In this document: one piece after another, positions 11,401 to 20,194 of the stretch
Position numbering within the stretch: position 1 is the stretch's first letter
Layout: every line of letters starts with the position of its first letter
Origin: CAVTHW01 sp963734625
Lineage (GTDB): Bacteria; Acidobacteriota; Terriglobia; Bryobacterales; Bryobacteraceae
Reading direction: 5' to 3'
DNA length: 64,000 nucleotides
Assembly (NCBI GenBank): GCA_963734625.1
Contig: CAVTHW010000003.1
Span: 434,001 to 498,000 of the forward strand
Position numbers and translations under genes: made by a program
Notes under the pieces: generated by a model
Told to the model about the DNA's origin: nothing
The model's database searches: none
The model's input: only the letters and a program-made list of their open reading frames with translations

Positions 11401-12499
11401 TCACCGCGCGCTCGAACAGTCGCCGTAGGATGCGACCATGGCATCCACGCCGAAGCGGGCGGCGCGCCGGCGGGCCGCTTCACCCATCGTCCGGCGGCGC
11501 TCGGGGTCGCCCGACCAGAGAGGCCAGCGCGCCGGCCAGCGCGCCGGTGTCGCCCGGAGGAACAAGGATGGCGGTCACGCCGGGTTCCGTCAGTTCGTTG
11601 ATCCCGCCCACCGCCGTCGCCGCCACGGGCAAGCCGGCGGCCATGGCCTCGATTACGACCAGGGGCCCGCCCTCCCAGCGGGAGGCGAGCGCGAAGAGAT
11701 CCGAAGAGGAAAGCAGTTCCGGCACGTCCGCGCACACGCCCAGGAAGTGGACGCGGCCGGCCACCCCGCAACGCTCCGCGCATTGCCCCGCGGCTTCGCG
11801 GAGGCTGCCCTCGCCGGCCATCAGCAGATGGCAGCGCGCATCGCCGGCCAGCGCCTGCGCGAATGCGCCGATCATCCCCAGCGGATCCTTCTGCGGCTCC
11901 AGCCGGGCCACGGACGCGATCAGAATGTCGTCGCCGGCGAACCCGTGCGCTTGTCTCCATTCACGCCGCGCACCGGGACGATAGAAACGTTCCACGTCAA
12001 TGCCGTTCGGGATGGTCGCCGCCGGATCGAAGCCATAAGTTACGCGGAACGTGCGCGTCACGGCCGCGCTGACCGCCACAGGAAGAACGCCGCCCCGGAA
12101 AGCGGCGCGATTGACCAGCCGGCCAAAGGCGTCGACGTCGTTCACCGCGAGGTTATGCACCGAATGCACCATGACCCGCGTCCTGGCCGCCAGGGCCGCG
12201 GGAAAAGTGTAGCGCAGGATGTAGGAATGGCTGTGGACGACATCCGGGCGAAACTCGCGAAGCACCCGGATCAGGCGAGGCCACATCCTGGGATCGAAAC
12301 CCCGGCGCTTGCCAAGATGCCAGACCGGGATACCGCGCTCAGCGAGCGCCGGCTCGAACCCGTCCGAAAAGGCGTCGTACAACGACACCAGGCCGCACTC
12401 GAACCTCGCGCCGTCCAGCCCGCGGGCAAGCGAGACGGCCACCCTCTCGGCGCCGGCCCGTTTCAAGGTCGCCAGGATTTCCAGAACCCTGATCTTCAC
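11401..12499 (-). CDS. GT4 glycosyltransferase (one frameshift near 11515)
   Basis: Third glycosyltransferase of the cluster. GTG start VKIRVLEILATLKRAGAERV overlapping the stop of the O-antigen ligase gene (GTGA). The donor domain has IPNGIDVERFYRP, LLMAGEGSL and the EX7E motif WEGGPLVVIEAMAAGLP. One base near 11515 breaks the frame; correcting it gives a natural C-terminus ending at 11401, eleven bases before the next gene's start codon. Neighbour order (ligase, three glycosyltransferases, methyltransferase, priming transferase) fits a Wzx/Wzy-type exopolysaccharide pathway. Confidence 0.88.
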
Positions 12500-13695
12500 T
12501 GACGCTCTCCCGCCCTCCCGAACGAACGGACCCACGCAGTCATGACCAGCCCGAAAAACAGCCAGCCCGGTTTGCGGTGCTCCCAGCTCAGAGTGAGTCC
12601 TCCCACCGCCCACACCGCCAGCGTGACCGACCATAGCGCCCGCTCGGCGAACGGAAGCGCCCAGACGTATACCGCTTGCACGAGCAGCCACAGGGCGTAG
12701 ATGGCAAAGCCGATCAACCCGCACTCGGCCAGCACGGACAAGTACGTGTTGTGCGCGACGTAGTGCGCATTCGGGAGGCCAACTGAAGCGAGATAGGGCC
12801 GGGCGCCTTCGGGATATCCGCCCACGCCCACGCCGAGCAACGGATGGTCCTTGATGATCTTCAGCCCGGCGGCCCAGATCTGCGTGCGCTGATGGAGGGT
12901 ACCCGTCGTCGCCTCGGCCGGCAGCGTCGCCAGCCGCGCGCGCGAGGTAGGAGGCGCGAAGTGCCCCGTGCCGGCAACCAGTATGACGAGCAGAGCCAGG
13001 TTCGCCAGCTTCTGCTCGAGGCTGGATTTGCGCCAGGTCCAGATGGCGAAGACGAAGGCCACGGCGCAGACCACCAAACCCGTGCGGGACGCGGTAAGCA
13101 GAAGGGCCGAGATGGCCAGCGCGGCGGCAATCCGGTACAGCCAGCGGGCCAAGGGATGTCCGTCCAGCGCCAGATACATCGCCAGAGGGATGACCAGGGC
13201 CAGGGTCAGCGCCATGTCGTTGGGCTCGAAACCGGCCGCGGCATAGCGCCGGTAGTAGGTCTGCAGATTCTCCGAGTAGCGGATGATGGTCCACACCGAA
13301 GAGACCATCGAGCCCACCACGTATGCCTGGATCAGCGTCCTCTGCTGACCCGGCGTCCGGCACAGATCCCAAACCAGCCAGAGCATGACCAGCAGTTGCA
13401 CGAACGTCCGAACGCGCAAGGCGGCATCCGCCGGCTCGACGCACCAAAAGTAAGACAGCGACGCCCAGCACGTGAACGCCGTGGCCAGAATGAGCGCCAG
13501 GTTCGGGAAACGGACCGACCGGCGCCACAGCGCGGCGGCGGCGCCAGCAGCGAAGAGCGCCAGCCCAAGCACTCGCGTAATCGTCCCGAGGCCCGCGACG
13601 AAGATGCTCTTCTCCCACGGAATGGTGAAGACGAACAGGCACAACAGCGGCCAGGCGATCCAACGTTCCAGCCGGGAAGAGGAGGGGTGGTTCAT
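12496..13695 (-). CDS. O-antigen ligase/polymerase (Wzy-like) membrane protein
   Basis: 399-residue integral membrane protein with about ten to twelve hydrophobic helices and a large periplasmic loop in the second half, where GTLHQRTQIWAAGLKIIKDH and GVGVGGYPEGA match the Wzy_C/O-antigen ligase domain. It would polymerise or ligate the lipid-linked repeat units made by the downstream glycosyltransferases. The ATG at 13695 overlaps the flippase stop (ATGA) and its own stop overlaps the next GTG, so it is embedded in a tightly coupled operon. Intact. Ligase and polymerase cannot be distinguished by sequence alone. Confidence 0.88.
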   Translation of the reverse strand: MNHPSSSRLERWIAWPLLCLFVFTIPWEKSIFVAGLGTITRVLGLALFAAGAAAALWRRSVRFPNLALILATAFTCWASLSYFWCVEPADAALRVRTFVQLLVMLWLVWDLCRTPGQQRTLIQAYVVGSMVSSVWTIIRYSENLQTYYRRYAAAGFEPNDMALTLALVIPLAMYLALDGHPLARWLYRIAAALAISALLLTASRTGLVVCAVAFVFAIWTWRKSSLEQKLANLALLVILVAGTGHFAPPTSRARLATLPAEATTGTLHQRTQIWAAGLKIIKDHPLLGVGVGGYPEGARPYLASVGLPNAHYVAHNTYLSVLAECGLIGFAIYALWLLVQAVYVWALPFAERALWSVTLAVWAVGGLTLSWEHRKPGWLFFGLVMTAWVRSFGRAGERQ

Positions 13696-14963
13696 CGAGC
13701 GATCTCCGCGCGGCTCAGCGCGCCTTTCAGGATGAGGACTTCTCCGGCAATCTGAACGCAGGCCGCGAGCGCAACCGCCAGCGCAGCCCCTCGCAGGCCC
13801 ATCGCCGGCACCAGCCACCAACTGGCGGCGGCGGAGGTGGCCGTCACCGCCGTGAGCAGCGGAATCTGGACCAGGAACGAGCGCGCGCTGGTGATGATGT
13901 AACCGAGGACCACGGCCACGTAGACGCACGTCCCCGCGCCCATGATGGTGACCAGAAGCCCGGCGTGCCCGGTGAATTCGGCGCGGTAGGCCAGCCGCAG
14001 AACGAAGCCTCCGAAGAAGACCGAGAGCAGGACCCCTGCGAGGCCGAGCAATACGGCCAAGCCCGTCAGTCTCCAAGTGAGCCGGCGAAACTGGGCGAGG
14101 TCGCGCGTGCTGAAGCAACGGGCCAGCCTGGGTATGGCCGACTGGCCCAGGGCGTTGACGAAAGTGCTGCCCGCGGTGAGGAACGCCGCCACCGCCGCAA
14201 ACACGCCGAGATCGCCGGTGCCGAGGAAGCGGTCCACGGCGTAGCGCGGGATGTTGCTGGTTAGCGAGACGAGCATCAGGGCCACTCCCAGCGGGAGCGC
14301 CGTGCGGAATATTTCCCACTGAGCGGCCCGGCCCGATCGGGAGAGGCGCTGCTCCTGGGAGCCCCGCGGGCGGTCATAGATCAGCAGCACCGCCAGGCGC
14401 GCCAGGGCCAGCGTGGCCACGGCCGTTACCAGGTTGCGCGTCACCAGCAGGGTCGCCCCAAAGGCGCACAGCGCGAGCACGCCGCGGGCGATCATCGAGC
14501 GCGCGATCTGCTCCATCCTCTCGCTGCGCTGGAGGGGGCCGTAATAGATGTCGCTGATGTTATCGATGCCCATCGACAGGCCCACGAGGCCGATAGAGGC
14601 GGCGGTGGCGTAAGGGTATCGGGAAAAAAGCGCGATCAGCGCGATGGCGGCGACGGCCAGGGTGGTGGTCGCCAGGCGCACCACGATGTAGTCGCCGAAG
14701 CCGTAGCGGCGCTCGATGTCCGTGGTCAGCACGCTTCTGAGGTTCATTTGGGACAGCATGGAGATGGGCGCGGTGACGGCGACCGCGAGGGCGTACTGGC
14801 CCAGCATTTCGTTGCTGCCGAGCTTGGCGATGAGGCTGAGGACGGCCCACTGGCAGGCCCCGTACAAGGCGTTGCCGCCGAAAGTCCAGGCGAAGTTCCG
14901 CCGCAGCGACGCGGGCTGGGCGTGAGTGGACTCTGCGCTCGTCGGGGCCGGTTTCACCTCCAC
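13692..14963 (-). CDS. Polysaccharide flippase (Wzx/MATE-like)
   Basis: Integral membrane protein with about twelve helices, of the oligosaccharide flippase family that moves undecaprenyl-linked repeat units across the inner membrane. It begins functionally at SLRRNFAWTFGGNALYGACQ; signature stretches include LMLVSLTSNIPRYAVDRFLG. The GTG at 14963 is the likely start. Open frame extends to 15122, but the extra residues overlap the 3' end of the IS110 transposase and look non-native. It is the first recognisable gene of the polysaccharide operon; the IS110 element just upstream may have separated it from its original promoter or from further genes. Confidence 0.82.
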   Translation of the reverse strand: MEVKPAPTSAESTHAQPASLRRNFAWTFGGNALYGACQWAVLSLIAKLGSNEMLGQYALAVAVTAPISMLSQMNLRSVLTTDIERRYGFGDYIVVRLATTTLAVAAIALIALFSRYPYATAASIGLVGLSMGIDNISDIYYGPLQRSERMEQIARSMIARGVLALCAFGATLLVTRNLVTAVATLALARLAVLLIYDRPRGSQEQRLSRSGRAAQWEIFRTALPLGVALMLVSLTSNIPRYAVDRFLGTGDLGVFAAVAAFLTAGSTFVNALGQSAIPRLARCFSTRDLAQFRRLTWRLTGLAVLLGLAGVLLSVFFGGFVLRLAYRAEFTGHAGLLVTIMGAGTCVYVAVVLGYIITSARSFLVQIPLLTAVTATSAAASWWLVPAMGLRGAALAVALAACVQIAGEVLILKGALSRAEIAR

Positions 14964-15057
14964 CCATTCTAGAGGAGGCGCCGCGCGGCCCGCCGCAGTC
15001 GCGGTAGCGGAAACGCATCTCAGGCGAAACTGGGCGCTTCCGAAAACAAACCCCGCT

Positions 15058-16441
15058 TCAAATTGACGTTCCATTGAATTCAACGACATGGTGGGTTCTT
15101 CCGAAAATAGGCACTCCCTCATATGTGCGGCGCTTTGTTTTCAATAGCTTGCTGGGTTCGTTTCGTATGGGGGTGTTCTGGCTGAGCCTGCCCGCTGCCG
15201 GCCGGTCGGAGTAGACTCGAACGCCGAGTCTGCCCAACCTTCGAATGTGGTGCCGGATCAGACGCTCCGTTTGGGTGTCCGCTAGAGGCGCCCTTTGCCG
15301 CTCCCGGTAGGGTTGGCCGCTGCGCAGAACCTCGTAGATCAAAATCAACAGGGTGTGTGCTACCGCCACCAGCGCGGGCGGTTTCTTGCCCCCTGACTTG
15401 GTGACCATGCGCCAGAACTTCTCCTTCAGAAAGCTGTTCTTCTTCGCCGCGGCCGCCCACGCGCACTCGGTCAGGGCGCCGCGCAGCCATGGATTGCCTC
15501 CCGTCGTTCGACTGCTGCGGTTCTTGCCCGCGCTCCGGTTGTTCCCCGGACAGACTCCCGCCCAGGAACTGATCTGTCTCTCTGACGGAAACTGCGCCAT
15601 GTCCGGCCCCGTCTCGGCGAGGATCTTCGCCGCACTGCGCTCCTGGATCCCCGGCACCGTCTGCAATAGCCGCCATTCCCGATCCAACCCCGCTGCCCGA
15701 ATCTTTTCCGCGATATCTCGGTCTAACTCTTCCAGTTGCTCTTCTAGAAACCGCATGTGGGCCAAACTGTAGCGGATCATCTTTCGATGATGCTCGCTCA
15801 TCTGGTGCCCCTCCAACGCCGCCATGATCGCTGGAATCTTCTTGCTTCGCCCGCCCTTGCGCGAACCGGGCAATTTCCTCTGGCCTCGCTTCTCCCTTCA
15901 GCAACGCCTCCAGCATCAACTGACCGGACACACCGAAGACGTCCGAAAGCACATTGCCCAACTTCACATTGGCGTCCTCCAGGATCTTCTGCACACGGTT
16001 CTTCTCCGACGTCCCAGCACCATTCAGACGTTCTCTTCGCCGGGTCAGGTCCCGCAACTCCCGAATCGAGCGCGGCGGAATGAAACTCGGATGGATCATG
16101 GCGTGCCGCAGCAGGTGCGCCAGCCACCACCCGTCTTTGTCATCCGTCTTATGCCCTTTGCGCGCCTTCACCTCTTGCGCATTCGCCAGATACACCTTCA
16201 CGGCGTCCTCCAGCACATTGAACACGGGCTTCCAGTACGATCCCGTGCTCTCCATCACGACATGGGTGACCGCTTCCTTCTGCAACCAGTCCCGCAGTTG
16301 CTCCAATTCACCCACCGTCGTGCCAAACCGCCGCTTCTCGACACGGGGCTCCCCTTCGAGTGGTCCGATCATCACGCATACCGACAACCACTTCTTCCCT
16401 ACGTCGATTCCGGCACACCGCTCCACTGCTGCGCAAATCAT
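15058..16441 (-). CDS. IS110-family transposase (one frameshift near 15865)
   Basis: RuvC-like DEDD recombinase of the IS110 family. The N-terminal DEDD_Tnp domain shows GIDVGKKW (first Asp), MESTGSYW (Glu) and KTDDKDGWWLAHLL (later Asps). The C-terminal Transposase_20 domain shows LLQTVPGIQERSAAKILAETG (about 15640-15580) and WAGVCPGNNRSAGKNRS, with the conserved Ser. About 460 residues across one frame break near 15865. The ATG at 16441 has AAGGAG upstream. The last residues before 15058 may run past the element end into the flippase region. IS110-group elements carry their guide (bridge) RNA in the non-coding flank upstream of the gene, here 16442 onward. Confidence 0.9.
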
Positions 16442-16860
16442 GTCGTTCTCCTTTATGGGCGGGAGAACGGTTGACGTCTATTGAGATATGTTCTTCCACG
16501 GCTCGACTGCTCCATTCGGGGATTCACCACGTCAACCTGGCCAGTTTCGTTTTCGGGACCAACTGCGCACCATTACCCATTCCAGCCGCCTTCTCCAGCC
16601 TCCTTGCAGCATATCCCCGGTGCGCCGGTGCTCGCCCACATTTTCATTACCGGGGGTGGCCGCCTCCCGGTCATACTTTTTCGTTTGGTATTGAGTGGGT
16701 GAGTTCTGGTCCTGAGACCCGCTCTCTGCCGGTGCCGCCGCTTGCTGGTTGGAGCAAACTCGAGCGCCGAGTCCGACCGAGTGATTTCCGGCTCGCTAGC
16801 GGGCGTGGCGGTCTCCGGGTCATCCACTTTGGTTTGGTATACACGGGTATGGCAACCGAG
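16442..16860 (-). other. Non-coding 5' flank of IS110 with an internal imperfect repeat; bridge-RNA candidate region
   Basis: About 420 bases with no gene. Segments 16652-16691 and 16801-16840 align at 32 of 40 positions (shared core GGTCAT...TTTGGTAT) and lie 149 bases apart. Either these are the two related loops of a guide RNA transcribed with the transposase, or one is a degenerate second copy of the element end. The position upstream of an IS110 transposase is where bridge RNAs are encoded in the IS110 group. The RNA itself is an inference. Confidence 0.4.
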
Positions 16861-17228
16861 TAGAATCACGGGCGCCTCCATCTTTAGGGTAAGCGCTGAA
16901 AGTTCACCTGGGCGGCGAGAGAAGCCCTAAGTCACTGTGGCAAGAGGGAATAAGGTTCGGATCGGGTGGTGACTCGGACTAACGGGGCTGTATGAAACCA
17001 GCGCGAGTCACGACGGAATCGCGGGAACCAGCTGCACGCCGCTGACCCCGCGGATCTCGCGGCTACTTGCAGCTCACACTGGCGGGCAGCGCTTCTTCAA
17101 CTCTCAGAAGCTCAGGTTCGATCTCCCACTCATCGATGACGGCCTCCACGATGAGCGGCACGCTTTCAGGAGAAGGACGGCTCGGTGGCGCTCGCGGTTC
17201 GGTTCACCCGCGTCGAGACGAGCCCCCC
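16861..17228. other. Region without a recognised gene
   Basis: About 370 bases between the IS110 flank and parE. On the minus strand just after parE (about 17145-17066) a short open stretch reads VIDEWEIEPELLRVEEALPA up to a stop, which could be the tail of a decayed gene. I could not assign it. Confidence 0.3.
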
Positions 17229-17537
17229 TCAGCCCTCCTCGTCGTAGGCTGCCGCTTGATCTCGGCTGGCATGAAGGACGCGCGCAATGGTAACCCGGCC
17301 GCCCTTTCCCATCCGGTAGTAGACGATGTAGGCCCCGACCGGAAAACTCCTCACTCCAGGATCGATTTCGAGGCGGAGCCTCCCGGCGCCCGGATTGCGC
17401 GCAAGCATCACCAGGCACTGGACGATAGCGTCAACCGCCCGATCCGCAGTCCGGGCCTCGCCCGACTGTTCGGCGATGAATTCCCAGATTTCGGCCAAGT
17501 CCTGCCTGGCGGGCGCCGCAAGGCGATAGCGGCTCAT
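17229..17537 (-). CDS. parE: ParE/RelE-family toxin
   Basis: 102-residue toxin of the ParE/RelE superfamily. MSRYRLAAPARQDLAEIWEFIAEQ gives the first strand and helices (Met to about residue 24), RNPGAGRLRLEIDPGVRSFPVG is the conserved core, and YIVYYRMGKGGRVTIARVLHASRD the C-terminal strands. ParE members poison DNA gyrase; RelE members cut mRNA; the RSFPVGAYIVYYR pattern favours ParE. The ATG at 17537 overlaps the antitoxin stop (ATGA), so the pair is translationally coupled. Confidence 0.9.
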   Translation of the reverse strand: MSRYRLAAPARQDLAEIWEFIAEQSGEARTADRAVDAIVQCLVMLARNPGAGRLRLEIDPGVRSFPVGAYIVYYRMGKGGRVTIARVLHASRDQAAAYDEEG

Positions 17538-17821
17538 CCGAGGCGCGTGGCCTCCCGTCGCCGCCCGCGGAGCGCCCTCCCCGCTGCTTTAACCTCTACC
17601 GCCAAGGCGCCGCTGGTCTTGGCGTCGTGCTCGGAGAACTTTCCCCGCGCCGCCGCGTGGAAGCCCGCCCGCACGTCCCTGCGCAGGCGTTCCAGCCCCT
17701 CATCACGATCCCGCAGCAGACGCAGCGCCTCGCGAACCACTTCACTGGCAGTCTGGTAAAGGCCGGACTGCACCTTGGTGTTGACGATCCGCTCCAATTC
17801 GGGGGTAAGAGAAACGTTCAT
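17534..17821 (-). CDS. parD: ParD-family antitoxin
   Basis: 95-residue antitoxin. The N-terminal ribbon-helix-helix reads NVSLTPELERIVNTKVQSG and TASEVVREALRLLRDRDE; the C-terminal part that wraps the toxin is basic and disordered. Start chosen at MNVSLTP (17821), which matches the family; an open extension to 17839 exists. It lies upstream of parE with a 4-base overlap and probably represses its own operon. No operator was identified with certainty. Confidence 0.9.
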   Translation of the reverse strand: MNVSLTPELERIVNTKVQSGLYQTASEVVREALRLLRDRDEGLERLRRDVRAGFHAAARGKFSEHDAKTSGALAVEVKAAGRALRGRRREATRLG

Positions 17822-17917
17822 GAGAGCCTCCCTGGGCAATGCTCATCCGAGGTCTTCAATATACCGCCTTGAGCAAAAACTGTCAAAATCTGACATCCCG
17901 TACCCGGGAAGAAGAGA

Positions 17918-17977
17918 TTCACCACGGAGGCGCGGCCCCGGAGGTAATCCGGGGTCCAGTGAATAGGGTAACTTTGC
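17918..17977. repeat. 60-nt dispersed palindromic repeat, copy 1
   Basis: Shares about 52 of 60 positions with 23924-23983. It begins TTCACCACGGAG, has a GC-rich palindrome around CCCCGGA...TCCGGGG and ends GTAACTTTGC. It marks the exact point where the helicase fragment downstream loses its N-terminal part. Confidence 0.75.
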
Positions 17978-19094
17978 TTTAGCCGGGGCGATTTTTCGCG
18001 CGCTGTTCGGCGGAACGCGCCAACAGGTTGTTCGGCAGATTGAGACGGGGATCACGCGACTGCCAGGGAACTGCTACTTCCGGCTCGACAAGGAGTCCCG
18101 GAAGGTCGTTCTGGAAAATCTGAAGGCGCAGTTGCAGGTGAGCCGTGCCAGGATGGTTTCGGAGCTCAAGACTCTGGCCGGCCAGCTCGGGCATTGCCCC
18201 ACCCTGATCGAGTACCTTGCAGAAACACGCTATGAGCTCAGCGACGTGTACAGGTCTTCGATCGGAGGTTGGCATGCGCTTCTTAACGAAGGACAGCTCC
18301 TGCCTGAGCCACCGACAGAAACCGACGCTCTTCTGTCGAAGCGCTTCCACCTTCTGCTTCACATCGATTCCATCCGCCGGCTCCGCTTCTATCTGGACCA
18401 GATGACCGAAGGACAAGCCCTTGTAGGATCAGCCCCTCTGTTGGAAAAGCGGATGGTCGAGATGCTCACGTTCCGACTGCTTCAAAGCGAGGCACGAAAG
18501 CAAGTTGGCGATTGGGCCGCAGGGTTGATGCGGTTGCGGCAGAATGCATCGGCAGGAAGTGAGTTTAAGGAACTCTGCGGCGCATTGCTGGATCGGGTGA
18601 ACCTGCATACCGACGAAAGACCTTTCTCAGGTGACTGCCCGCTCTTCCTCCACCGTCAATACGCCCGTGAAGAAGTTCTGGTGGCACTGGGTCTGCCGGA
18701 GCTTGTTGGGGCGCGCCACACGCAGACTGGCCGTTTCTGGATCGAAACATCCAATACCGAGATTTTCTTCGTGACGCTGGACAAGTCTGAGAAGTCCTTC
18801 TCACCCTCGACCCGTTATGAGGACTTCGCGCTGAGCCCCACTCGTTTCCATTGGCAATCCCAGAGCACAACTGCTGAGAACTCTTCAACCGGCCAGCGGT
18901 ACACACGCCAGAGGGAGAACGGCGCTAGGTTCCTGTTGTTCGTCCGGCCGAAGAAGGGCGATCCGTTCCTATTTCTCGGGCCCCTTCGCTACGTTTCCCA
19001 TTCCGGAAGCCGTCCGATGAGCATCTACTGGGACCTGGACCATCCGATGCCTGCCTGGTTCTTTGAAATCTGCGCCTCACTTCGCGCCGCGTAA
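17970..19094 (+). pseudogene. C-terminal fragment of a DUF3427 superfamily II helicase
   Basis: Only the end of a normally about 1,000-residue DEAD/DEAH helicase is present. Coding similarity begins right after an in-frame TAG (17964-17966) inside the dispersed repeat. GNCYFRLDKESRKVVLENL resembles the post-helicase linker, followed by the DUF3427 domain with EIFFVTLDKSEKSFSPSTRY, FHWQSQSTT, TGQRYTRQRENGARFLLFVR and PMSIYWDLDHPMPAWF. No helicase motifs and no nuclease domain remain. An internal TTG at 18132 would give a 320-residue stand-alone protein. DUF3427 helicases often occur near defence and mobile genes, and parDE is adjacent. Truncation through the repeat is the simplest reading. Confidence 0.75.
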
Positions 19095-19267
19095 GCTCCA
19101 GAGACATGCCACGGTTTCCGTTTAAGCACGGAACCGCGACCACGTGGCCTACTCTAACATTTTCCGCTGTAGAGTTCCGCCGCGCACTACGGCAGTCAGG
19201 TCTGCGTAGCATGATTTCAGCGATCGCTTCCACATCGAGCATAGTTCGCGGATCGCCAGCGGCGGCG

Positions 19268-20194
19268 CTACGAGGCTGCCCGCCAGAGGCGGTCGGCGAT
19301 GGCCGCCCACTGGGGCGTGGCGGGCGGCGGCTCGACGGCGATCCAGTCCCAGCCTTCGGCGTCCAGGCCGTGCAGAGTTTCGTAGAGCACCGCTGCGTAA
19401 GGGGCGGGCTCAGGCGGCATGCGGACGTCCTTGGCGGCGCCGGCCGGACGGGTCCGCCAGAGGTGCACGCCGCGCCCCGGCGGCAACGCCGCCCCAGCCT
19501 CAAGCAGCACCAGCCGGGTTGCAGGACTGTAGTGCCTGCGATGCCGGCCCGGCGCGGCGTGCCCCTCGGTTTCCACCGGTTCGGCCACTTCGATGGGGCC
19601 AATCAGGGCCTCGATATCCTCGCGGGAGACCATCCCGAGGCGCAGCAGCCGGGGCGTCGCGGCGGCCAGCGACAAGACCGTCGATTCGATGCCCACGTCC
19701 GTGGGGCCGCCATCGAGGATCAGGTCGACTTTGTCTCCTAGAGACTGCCGGACATGTTCCGCCGTGGTTGGCGAGAGCCCGCCGAAGCGATTGGCGCTGG
19801 GAGCGGCGAGAGGCGTACCAGCCTCCCGAATCAAGGCCAGGGCCAGGGGGTGCGCGGGCATCCGGATGCCCACGGTCTCCAGGCCGGCAGTAACGACGGC
19901 CGGAACCCGCGGCTGCTTGGGGAGCACCAGGGTCAGCGGCCCCGGCCAGAAGCGGCGCGCCAGCGCTTCGGCTTGCGGTGGCCACTCCAGCGCCAGCCCG
20001 CGGGCCATTTCCAGCGAATCGACATGGACGATGAGGGGGCTCTCGGAAGGGCGGCCCTTAGCCCGGAAGATGCGCTCCACCGCGGCGGTGTCCAGGGCGT
20101 TGGCGCCCAATCCGTAGACGGTCTCGGTGGGGAAGGCGACCAGCTTCCCTGCCCTGATCAGCGCCGCGGCCCGGACCAGTTCCTCGCTCGCCAC
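19268..20194 (-). CDS. tsaC: L-threonylcarbamoyladenylate synthase (Sua5/YrdC type)
   Basis: Makes threonylcarbamoyl-AMP from threonine, bicarbonate and ATP for t6A37 modification of tRNAs. 308 residues: YrdC domain first (KLVAFPTETVYGLGANA, RAKGRPSESPLIVHV, LAAPSANRFGGLSPT), then the extra C-terminal Sua5 domain (GRHRRHYSPATRLVLL), so this is the long Sua5 form rather than short TsaC. The GTG at 20194 overlaps the prfB stop (TAGTG). Last gene of a minus-strand operon with prfB, a phosphoesterase and an amidohydrolase. Confidence 0.92.
   Translation of the reverse strand: MASEELVRAAALIRAGKLVAFPTETVYGLGANALDTAAVERIFRAKGRPSESPLIVHVDSLEMARGLALEWPPQAEALARRFWPGPLTLVLPKQPRVPAVVTAGLETVGIRMPAHPLALALIREAGTPLAAPSANRFGGLSPTTAEHVRQSLGDKVDLILDGGPTDVGIESTVLSLAAATPRLLRLGMVSREDIEALIGPIEVAEPVETEGHAAPGRHRRHYSPATRLVLLEAGAALPPGRGVHLWRTRPAGAAKDVRMPPEPAPYAAVLYETLHGLDAEGWDWIAVEPPPATPQWAAIADRLWRAAS

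Noticed and set aside
19112..19136. Imperfect hairpin CGGTTTCCG...CGGAACCG after the DUF3427 fragment, considered as a terminator
   Set aside because: Stem has a bulge and no T-run follows.
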